From contig JAFGKB010000128.1 in the NCBI GenBank assembly GCA_016928755.1, positions 1 to 5,496 of the forward strand: a stretch of 5,496 bases of DNA. The letters are read 5' to 3'. Of the stretch, positions 1 to 4,934 are shown one piece after another (the first letter of the stretch is position 1; each line of letters begins with the position of its first letter). Origin of the DNA: Anaerolineae bacterium. Lineage in GTDB: Bacteria > Chloroflexota > Anaerolineae > B4-G1 > SLSP01. The notes under the pieces are model-generated. The model did not search any database, had not been told where the DNA came from, and saw only the letters and a program-made list of their open reading frames with translations. The position numbers were made by a program, and so were the translations under genes.

Positions 1-1122
1 ATCTACTTAGATGTATCGGCGGCGGTACACCATAGAGCAGGATTAGGACGGTATGCAGAGAGTCTGACGCGGGCACTCCTGGAACTACCCCAAGAGGAAT
101 TTGACTTCGCGCTATTCTATAACCAAGAGCAAGGCATTCAGCCTTTAGAGGGACTTGAGAACCTGCCAAGTCGCACCGTATCGTTAGGTTATAAACCCTG
201 GCGGATGTTAATCTGGCTTGGGCAATTAGGCCACATTCCCTTTAACCGCTTAATTCCCAACGCTACGCTCTTCCACGCGATGGAACATCTGTTATTGCCT
301 TTAAACAAGACACCGACTACCCTAACCGTCCATGACCTAATCTTTCGCCATCTGCCCCAACACCACAAACCCCTAAACCGCTGGTATCTTAACGCTACGC
401 TGCCCCTGTACTGCAAACGGGCCAGCCATATTATCGCAGTCTCAGAAGCGACACGCCAGGATATTATCCATAGTTACGACATTCCAGAAGAGAAGATATC
501 GGTTATTTATGAGGCAGCGGACCCAAAGTTCCAGCCCCAATCCCAAAAGAAGGTGAACGATGTCCGTAATCGCTACCACCTCCCCCAGGACTTTTTACTC
601 TACCTCGGTACCATCGAACCCCGCAAGAACCTGATCCGCCTGCTAAAAGCATGGGAACCTCTTTATCAAGCCAATGAGGCCCCGCCGCTTGTGCTAGGCG
701 GTAAGCGCGGGTGGCTATCTGATGACTTTTTCGCAGCCCTGGAGCAAAGTCCGGCCCGTGATGGTGTTCTACTAACCGGCTATGTTGCGGATGAGGACTT
801 GCCGGCACTGTACGCAGCGGCAACGGCCTTTATCTATCCCAGTCTATATGAAGGATTCGGGTTACCCCCTTTGGAAGCAATGGCATGCGGAACGCCGGTG
901 GTCTGTTCCAATGCATCATCATTGCCCGAAGTGGTAGGGACAGCGGCACTGACGTGTGAACCGGAAAATGAGGAAGCTATCCGAGAGGAAATACGCCGTA
1001 TCATACAGGATGAAGAACTAAGAGTGAATTTAAGGGAACAGGGGTTAAAACAAGCCGCTAAATTCTCCTGGGCACGAGCTGCCCAAGAGACCTTAACCGT
1101 CTATAAAAAAGCCCTGGTATAG
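1..1122 (+). CDS. GT4-family (group 1) glycosyltransferase, 5' end cut by window edge
   Basis: The reading frame is open from base 1 to the TAG at 1120-1122, giving 373 visible residues. The first visible residues (IYLDVSAAVHHRAGLGRYAE) match the usual N-terminal strand and glycine loop of GT-B glycosyltransferases, so probably only a few residues and the start codon are missing. The first internal ATG, at 205, would delete much of the acceptor-binding domain and is not the true start. The C-terminal donor-binding domain begins near visible residue 203 with GTIEPRKN. The family EX7E motif (EGFGLPPLE) spans residues 284-292 and is followed by AMACGTPVV and SLPEVVG. Such enzymes are retaining glycosyltransferases that move a sugar from a nucleotide-sugar to a growing glycan at the cytoplasmic face of the membrane, often for surface polysaccharide. 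Donor and acceptor cannot be read from the sequence. The gene converges on the minus-strand cassette to its right. Family assignment is firm; the specific role is unknown. Confidence 0.93.
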   Translation: MYLDVSAAVHHRAGLGRYAESLTRALLELPQEEFDFALFYNQEQGIQPLEGLENLPSRTVSLGYKPWRMLIWLGQLGHIPFNRLIPNATLFHAMEHLLLPLNKTPTTLTVHDLIFRHLPQHHKPLNRWYLNATLPLYCKRASHIIAVSEATRQDIIHSYDIPEEKISVIYEAADPKFQPQSQKKVNDVRNRYHLPQDFLLYLGTIEPRKNLIRLLKAWEPLYQANEAPPLVLGGKRGWLSDDFFAALEQSPARDGVLLTGYVADEDLPALYAAATAFIYPSLYEGFGLPPLEAMACGTPVVCSNASSLPEVVGTAALTCEPENEEAIREEIRRIIQDEELRVNLREQGLKQAAKFSWARAAQETLTVYKKALV

Positions 1123-1139
1123 TAAACCAGAGCTTTTTT
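1105..1139. terminator. bidirectional rho-independent terminator overlapping the glycosyltransferase stop codon
   Basis: The arm AAAAAAGCCCTGGT (1105-1118) pairs with ACCAGAGCTTTTTT (1126-1139), a 14-bp stem with one mismatch and a 7-base loop. The loop contains the TAG stop of the glycosyltransferase. A run of six T follows the GC part on the + strand, and six T also appear when it is read on the - strand. It can therefore end transcripts from both the glycosyltransferase and the converging minus-strand cassette. Confidence 0.85.
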
Positions 1140-1154
1140 CATAGGGTCTGTAAA

Positions 1155-1267
1155 AGAATAATTTCCTACACAAACGCCCCCGATGACGGGGGCTTAGAGC
1201 AATAACACGGGAAATTTCCCAAACGCCCCCGAGGACGGGGGCTTAGAGCAACACAGGAAATTATTCT
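1155..1267. repeat. 113-bp symmetric element: two GC-rich hairpins within a 13-bp inverted repeat
   Basis: The outer arms AGAATAATTTCCT (1155-1167) and AGGAAATTATTCT (1255-1267) are perfect reverse complements. Inside are two 31-base direct copies (1172-1202 and 1221-1251) that differ at one base, T at 1184 against G at 1233, and are offset by 49 bases. Each copy carries the hairpin GCCCCCG-4 nt-CGGGGGC (1176-1193 and 1225-1242). Between the copies lies the 12-bp palindrome GGGAAATTTCCC (1209-1220), whose halves can pair with either outer arm. The element fills most of the spacer between convergent genes. It has only a short GTTTG after each hairpin on the - strand, so it is a weak terminator at best. 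It could be a dispersed intergenic repeat or a transcript-end structure; one window cannot show which. Confidence 0.75.
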
Positions 1268-1281
1268 ATTCTGAATCTTAG

Positions 1282-1848
1282 TTAGTCAGAAGGTGACCAG
1301 GGTTGTGGGATTAGGTCTTCTTCCCACATAGGGTATTCCATTGGTGGCTCCATCAGATTCAACGGGCGTTCCCCTAAACGCACCCATAACTCCCGTTCTT
1401 CCCCACTCCGTAGAAGGGTAAGTGTGACACGATCTCCGGGCTGGTAACGCAGGATTAACTCATTAAGGGGTTGACCTTCCCAAACTCCATCACCATCGAC
1501 CTCAATAATAATATCACCGCGACGGATTCCGGCCTCATCAGCGGGACTACCGGCCACAACCTCAACAACGCTGGCCCCATCCTCGGACATTACAAAGGTG
1601 ACGCCTAACCAGGCCGTACCGCTTTCCGGCTCAAGAGGCTCCTCCCAGTTGGGTTCTTCCGGCCAATAGTCATAGTCTTCCTCCAAGGGATATTCATACA
1701 GCATCGAATCCCGTGTAGACCTGTAGGCAAGACGGCCACCGATTAAGGTTCCCCACAAACACCCAAATAGACAAGCTACCAACATCAACAACAGCGCACC
1801 TAAAATAATCGCTGCCCACTTCCAACCACTGTTATTCTCGCTACTCAT
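1282..1848 (-). CDS. membrane-anchored PDZ-domain protein (no protease domain)
   Basis: This 188-residue protein has a short N-terminus and then a hydrophobic segment at about residues 11-37, a likely membrane anchor. A very acidic, aromatic and proline-rich linker follows at about 49-76. A single PDZ domain of the HtrA/DegP or site-2-protease type occupies about 78-160; its core includes AWLGVTF, VVAGSPADEAGI and RRGDIIIEVDG. A short tail rich in Pro, Trp and Glu ends the protein. There is no trypsin-like or metalloprotease domain, so it is probably a binding or adaptor protein that recognises peptide termini or partner proteins. ATG at 1846-1848 overlaps the TGA of the upstream PLD-like gene, and a strong Shine-Dalgarno sequence lies four bases before it, so coupled translation is likely. 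It is the last gene of the cassette. The three arginines just after the hydrophobic segment (R39, R43, R46) leave membrane orientation uncertain. A lipobox-like LVAC occurs at 23-26 but lies inside a longer hydrophobic stretch. Confidence 0.88.
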   Translation of the reverse strand: MSSENNSGWKWAAIILGALLLMLVACLFGCLWGTLIGGRLAYRSTRDSMLYEYPLEEDYDYWPEEPNWEEPLEPESGTAWLGVTFVMSEDGASVVEVVAGSPADEAGIRRGDIIIEVDGDGVWEGQPLNELILRYQPGDRVTLTLLRSGEERELWVRLGERPLNLMEPPMEYPMWEEDLIPQPWSPSD

Positions 1849-2972
1849 TGTGCCTCCTTTGCCTGCTTATAGACACGTTCAAACTCCTGCCGGTATTGCG
1901 CCGCAATATCACTGCTGTGCACAATCAAAACATTCTCATCATTGTTATTCGCCGCACTGGCGGTGAAATTATACGAGCCGGTAATTACAATATCATCAAC
2001 AATAATCACCTTGTGATGTAAGATATAGGGGTTACCATCTTTCAAGACATCCACCCCACCCTTACTCAAAGAGCCAAAATCAGCCCCGGTAGATTCTGCG
2101 TTCCGACCCTCGATAACCCCACGCACCGGAATACCCTCACGTGCTCTATCAATCAGGGCCTTGGCAATATCATCATCGGTAAAGGCAAAGGCCATAAACT
2201 CGATTTCAGATTGTGCGCCTTCTATTAACTCAATAATGCGGACACGTACATCCCCCTCGGCTTCAAAATAATTCTCAAATTGGATGCCGTTGATTTCCAC
2301 AAATGGATGTGGTGTATCATCAGGAGAAGTAACCCCGAAGGCACTATCTTCAAACATCTCCTTAAATTCGGCTGTGTAGTTCTCCGCTAACCGCTGCGAA
2401 TCAATGACCAACACATTGTTATTATTCCTATACGTACCATTGTCGGTTAAGTTCCATGAACCCATCCACACCTGGTAACCGTCGATAATAACAAACTTAT
2501 TATGCATGAAGGCATCACGGTCATCATCCACAACCGGGATGCCGGCCTTCTGGAGCAGTTCCATTTCTTCCAGGTCGAGGTTGTCGGTATCCACAACCAT
2601 GCGTACCCGGACACCACGGTTATGGACAGCAGTCAGGGCATCAGCAACCCGCTCCAAATCAAAGTCAAAAGCGGCAATATCCACGCTTTGCTGTGCCCCA
2701 TTAACAGCCGCCGCCAGTTGTACATCCAAACCGCCAACACGATTTTCGGCTTTATCAGGATAAACAGGTGCTGTAAAAGCCACTTGGACACCGCCGGCAC
2801 TAGGGTCACCTACATATTGCGTACCGCCATTATAAGAACTACCTAAATCTGATAGCTCTATTCCTAGATACTCCTTGCCGAACCAGGCGGCAAGAATCAA
2901 GAGCAATGAGAATAGAAATTCTTTTATACCGATAGTCCCACTACTCTTTGTACTACTACTGCGTTTAGTCAT
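1845..2972 (-). CDS. membrane-anchored phospholipase D-like protein with two HKD motifs
   Basis: This 375-residue protein has a basic N-terminus (K3, R4, K9, K17) and then a hydrophobic segment at about 18-32 with no clear signal-peptidase site, which suggests an uncleaved anchor with the body outside the cytoplasm. Two PLD domains follow. HKD motif 1 is H157-x-K159-x4-D164 with GSWN at 171-174; HKD motif 2 is H319-x-K321-x4-D326 with GSYN at 332-335. Both catalytic motifs are intact, so an active phosphodiesterase or phosphatidyltransferase is expected, working through a phosphohistidine intermediate. The family includes nucleases, phospholipases and cardiolipin synthases; the substrate cannot be decided here. 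The two N-terminal membrane helices typical of bacterial cardiolipin synthase are absent. ATG at 2970-2972 overlaps the TGA of the upstream small gene. AGGAG at 2981-2985 lies eight bases before it. Its own stop overlaps the PDZ gene start. Confidence 0.92.
   Translation of the reverse strand: MTKRSSSTKSSGTIGIKEFLFSLLLILAAWFGKEYLGIELSDLGSSYNGGTQYVGDPSAGGVQVAFTAPVYPDKAENRVGGLDVQLAAAVNGAQQSVDIAAFDFDLERVADALTAVHNRGVRVRMVVDTDNLDLEEMELLQKAGIPVVDDDRDAFMHNKFVIIDGYQVWMGSWNLTDNGTYRNNNNVLVIDSQRLAENYTAEFKEMFEDSAFGVTSPDDTPHPFVEINGIQFENYFEAEGDVRVRIIELIEGAQSEIEFMAFAFTDDDIAKALIDRAREGIPVRGVIEGRNAESTGADFGSLSKGGVDVLKDGNPYILHHKVIIVDDIVITGSYNFTASAANNNDENVLIVHSSDIAAQYRQEFERVYKQAKEAQ
1853..1860 (-). promoter_or_regulatory. 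strong ribosome binding site for the PDZ-protein gene
   Basis: Read on the - strand, AAAGGAGG ends four bases before the ATG at 1848. It lies inside the 3' end of the PLD-like gene and fixes the start of the PDZ gene at the ATGA overlap. The spacer is a little shorter than usual, but the match to the anti-Shine-Dalgarno sequence is nearly complete. Confidence 0.8.
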
Positions 2973-3280
2973 TCTATATTCTCCTCATCTTGCGGGTAGT
3001 CAGGGGAAACCAGCAACGTTTCTAACATCTCAGCAGGGTTTTCCGCAGAACCACACTGGCGGCCAATACGGCGCAGGTACCGGCGCAAGTAGCTGAGTTT
3101 CTGGCTTATGATGCGTTCTGCTACTTCAGGTTCAAGCCTACTAGCACCGGCAATAATGCGTTTAACTTCGTCTTCGGCCCAAGACAATAACACCTTAGCA
3201 TCCTCATCCACCAAATCTGCCGTCAGAGATGAATCTTCCATAATACGCTCGTAGGCAAGTAGAATTCTATCGTCTTCCAT
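2969..3280 (-). CDS. small helical protein of unknown function
   Basis: With ATG at 3278-3280 the product is 103 residues: charged, without hydrophobic segments, probably cytoplasmic, and predicted by eye to be mostly helical. An acidic first half (EDSSLTADLVDEDAK, SWAEDEVKRI) is followed by a helix that ends in a basic patch (LSYLRRYLRRIGRQ, about 62-75), and the C-terminal tail is acidic. I recognise no family. I chose this start because GGAGGA lies ten bases upstream. An in-frame ATG at 3365-3367 would add 29 residues, including a basic amphipathic stretch, and would leave only 19 bases to the upstream gene, but it has only a weak ribosome site. The TGA overlaps the PLD-like gene start as ATGA, so the two are probably co-translated. 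It may be a regulator or partner of the neighbouring membrane proteins; that is a guess from position only. Confidence 0.75.
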   Translation of the reverse strand: MEDDRILLAYERIMEDSSLTADLVDEDAKVLLSWAEDEVKRIIAGASRLEPEVAERIISQKLSYLRRYLRRIGRQCGSAENPAEMLETLLVSPDYPQDEENIE

Positions 3281-3290
3281 ATTGTGCCGT

Positions 3291-3296
3291 TCCTCC
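3291..3296 (-). promoter_or_regulatory. ribosome binding site favouring the 3280 start of the small gene
   Basis: GGAGGA on the - strand, ten bases before ATG at 3280. It is much better than anything ahead of the alternative ATG at 3367, where only GGTGTGAG is seen. It is the main reason for choosing the shorter 103-residue product. Confidence 0.6.
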
Positions 3297-3386
3297 GAAA
3301 ATAAGGACTTGATACGCTTCACACCATTACGCAAGACTGCTATTAATCGTAACGAGGATCCATTCATAAATACTCACACCAAAACT

Positions 3387-3986
3387 TCAGTTAGCTTTCT
3401 GGAAAATCTTCTGATCCAATTTTCTGATTAAGGCGACTTGTGGTGGCGTGGGACGGATAAAGGGTCTATGTTCCCTTATTATATCCCAGGCAGCTTGAGA
3501 TTCCAAGCCGGTACTTATCAGATATGCGGCCGCCATTGTGGGAGCACGGCCAATGCCACTGGCACAATGGATGTAAACCCCGCGTCCTGCGGCAATATGC
3601 TCAGCGATAAAGGCGGCACCACGCTTCAGGTCATCCAAAGTGGGGTCTGTATTATCCACCGTTGGCAACCACAGATTATGGTCTAAGGCCACGCCCCGCT
3701 GCGCATCGTCAGATTCAGAGCGCATATTGACCACAGCGGTAATACCTTCGGCACGCATTTTTTCCAGGCCATGCCGGTACTGCTGTCCCCCAACATACAG
3801 ATAGGGCTGAATACGGCTGACAGCAGTTGGTGAATAACCGATCACTCGCCGGGCAACTTTATCATAGACCCACAATATCGTGGCCGGTATCCCGTGTTCT
3901 AAAAGACGGCGATAAAAGACATAAAAGAACTGGACTACCGGGAAACGCGATAGTTTGGTTTGTGTATAATAGACTTCCTGTTCCAA
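3387..3986 (-). CDS. dual-specificity (cysteine-based) phosphatase family protein, PTPMT1-like
   Basis: This 199-residue protein has the CX5R active-site loop HCASGIGRAP (H140, C141, R147) followed by TMAAAYLI, the signature of dual-specificity phosphatases. The candidate general acid is D111 or D114 in TVDNTDPTLDDL. A second family segment, RPFIRPTPPQ, lies at 174-183. The fold starts near residue 56 (RIQPYLYVGGQ); about 55 residues before it are aromatic and hydrophobic and may touch the membrane. The spacing TVD-x6-L..G..F, then VYIHC, then R.PTM.AAYLI resembles PTPMT1, which removes a phosphate from phosphatidylglycerophosphate. Phosphoprotein, phosphoinositide or nucleotide substrates are equally possible from sequence alone. 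The start is TTG at 3984-3986, backed by AAGGAG six bases upstream; no in-frame ATG occurs before M77, which is too late. It is the first gene of the minus-strand cassette, downstream of a spacer with operator-like dyads. Confidence 0.9.
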   Translation of the reverse strand: MEQEVYYTQTKLSRFPVVQFFYVFYRRLLEHGIPATILWVYDKVARRVIGYSPTAVSRIQPYLYVGGQQYRHGLEKMRAEGITAVVNMRSESDDAQRGVALDHNLWLPTVDNTDPTLDDLKRGAAFIAEHIAAGRGVYIHCASGIGRAPTMAAAYLISTGLESQAAWDIIREHRPFIRPTPPQVALIRKLDQKIFQKAN

Positions 3987-3992
3987 ATAGAA

Positions 3993-3998
3993 CTCCTT
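3993..3998 (-). promoter_or_regulatory. ribosome binding site deciding the TTG start of the phosphatase gene
   Basis: AAGGAG on the - strand, six bases before TTG at 3986. The position is ideal, and no in-frame ATG is available upstream of the catalytic fold, so TTG initiation is the best reading. Confidence 0.8.
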
Positions 3999-4022
3999 CT
4001 TAAATCACGGATTGTTGAAGAC

Positions 4023-4120
4023 AGACTACAAAAGTCTTAATAGTCCCCCTGTAAAGCGGAATTCTACCCATTAAGATAAGTTTAGGCCAAAGCAATAGCC
4101 CACTAAGACTTTTGTAGTCT
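4023..4120. repeat. perfect 17-bp inverted repeat made of two operator-like dyads
   Basis: AGACTACAAAAGTCTTA (4023-4039) is the exact reverse complement of 4104-4120, with 64 bases between. Each half is itself a dyad of the form AGACT-N5-AGTCT, and the right half extends to AAGACT-N5-AGTCTT (4105-4121). The dyad centres are about 83 bp apart, close to eight helical turns. They lie in the 216-base spacer between pyrK and the phosphatase cassette, the left one about 37 bases ahead of the phosphatase start. This looks like a pair of binding sites for a dimeric regulator of the cassette, or a long-range RNA stem in its leader. A TTTACA hexamer at 4050-4055 (- strand) lies between the dyads, but its best -10 partner is weak and 19 bases away. 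The rest of the spacer, 4121-4202, is AT-rich and shows no gene or clear terminator. Confidence 0.7.
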
Positions 4121-4202
4121 TGAACTTACTTACAATGCACCGATTTCCAGAGATATTAGTTTACATCATATTTCCAAAAGCGAAAAGTAAAGGGCATCAC
4201 AT

Positions 4203-4922
4203 TTAAGAGCTATCTGATACCGGGCCATCCTGGCAAGCGAGCCAGCCGGGGATGCGGTGGCTATGGACCTCACAAGCACCGCATATGCCCAATCCGCAAC
4301 GCATATGGGCCTCCCACGAGAGTTGGTGGGGGAGGTTATATTGTTGGCATTGTTGTTCCAGTGCCTCCAACATCTTAACCGGGCCACAGGCGTAGAGGGC
4401 ATCAGGGCGGTTTTCGTTAATCACGTTTTCTGTAATCGCGGTCACCAAGCCCTGGTGGCCCAGGGAACCATCTTCGGTAGCAATATGCACCACTGCACCC
4501 GCGCGTTCAAAGTCCGCAGCCAATAAGATGTCCGCAGCCGTACGCGCCCCGGCGCAGAGTTCCACAGTACAACCTTGGGCTATGGCCTTGCGGGCGAGGA
4601 AGAACAATGGAGCGACACCATAGCCCCCTCCCGCCAATAGGAGACGCTGGCCCGCTACACGGAAACCATGTCCCAATGGGCCGCGTACCCACAGACGATC
4701 TCCTATTTGTAAACGGTGTAATGCCTCGCTAAACGGCCCCACAGCAACGACGGTCAGCGCAAAGGGAAAGTCTGCGGCAATGCTGAGGGGTTTCTCGCCA
4801 ATACCGGGCAACCAGGCCATTACAAATTGTCCCGGCTGTGATGACACGGGCCGGCCAAAGATAAAGGTTTTAGTGCGGTAGTTTTCTACCCGAATTTCTT
4901 TGATTTTTAATACTTGATGCAT
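4203..4922 (-). CDS. pyrK: dihydroorotate dehydrogenase B, electron-transfer (iron-sulfur flavoprotein) subunit
   Basis: This 239-residue protein belongs to the ferredoxin reductase-like family and passes electrons from the PyrD FMN through a 2Fe-2S cluster and FAD to NAD+, in de novo pyrimidine synthesis in the cytoplasm. The N-terminal FAD-binding barrel contains PGQFVMAW and EKPLSI (about 43-48), where the common arginine is lysine. The NAD-binding part contains LLLAGGGYGVAPLFFLA and YACGPVKML. The C-terminal cluster cysteines are C209, C214, C217 and C230, with the PyrK spacing CX4CX2CX12C. I chose ATG at 4920-4922 because GAGGA lies seven bases ahead. ATG at 4928 would put that site almost on top of the start codon. 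A longer open frame reaching 5105 only overlaps pyrD. Length is slightly below typical PyrK, but all motifs are present. pyrD ends just upstream, so the two are co-transcribed. Confidence 0.95.
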   Translation of the reverse strand: MHQVLKIKEIRVENYRTKTFIFGRPVSSQPGQFVMAWLPGIGEKPLSIAADFPFALTVVAVGPFSEALHRLQIGDRLWVRGPLGHGFRVAGQRLLLAGGGYGVAPLFFLARKAIAQGCTVELCAGARTAADILLAADFERAGAVVHIATEDGSLGHQGLVTAITENVINENRPDALYACGPVKMLEALEQQCQQYNLPHQLSWEAHMRCGLGICGACEVHSHRIPGWLACQDGPVSDSS

Positions 4923-4929
4923 GCTCATA

Positions 4930-4934
4930 TCCTC
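4930..4934 (-). promoter_or_regulatory. ribosome binding site deciding the pyrK start
   Basis: GAGGA on the - strand overlaps the last codons of pyrD and lies seven bases before ATG at 4922. It is too close to the other ATG at 4928. This supports the 4922 start and translational coupling to pyrD. Confidence 0.6.

Noticed and set aside
503..823. Minus-strand open frame inside the glycosyltransferase gene
   Set aside because: It is antisense to a well-conserved glycosyltransferase domain, and its translation shows no recognisable domain.
1172..1251. CRISPR-like pair of palindromic 31-base repeats beginning with AAAC on the + strand
   Set aside because: There are only two copies, the gap is 18 bases and is itself a palindrome related to the flanks, and no cas gene is present. 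It is better explained as a hairpin element.
1147..1273. Miniature transposable element with target-site duplication
   Set aside because: The 13-bp terminal arms fit, but the only flanking match is TCTG at unequal distances from the arms (1147-1150 and 1270-1273), which is too weak to call an insertion.
1771..1782. Lipoprotein signal (LVAC) in the PDZ protein
   Set aside because: The hydrophobic run continues past the cysteine for about ten residues, so a transmembrane anchor fits better than a processed lipoprotein.
2502..2846. Open frames on the + strand inside the PLD-like gene
   Set aside because: They are antisense to a gene with two intact catalytic motifs, look like low-complexity shadows and match no family.
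4025..4055. Sigma-70 promoter for the cassette: TTTACA with TGTAGT on the - strand
   Set aside because: The -10 matches at only four of six positions and the spacer is 19 bases. It is noted in the dyad entry but not called as a promoter.
4166..4526. Short open frames on both strands overlapping the 3' half of pyrK
   Set aside because: They overlap the pyrK cluster-binding region and NAD-binding site in other frames and have no recognisable protein features.
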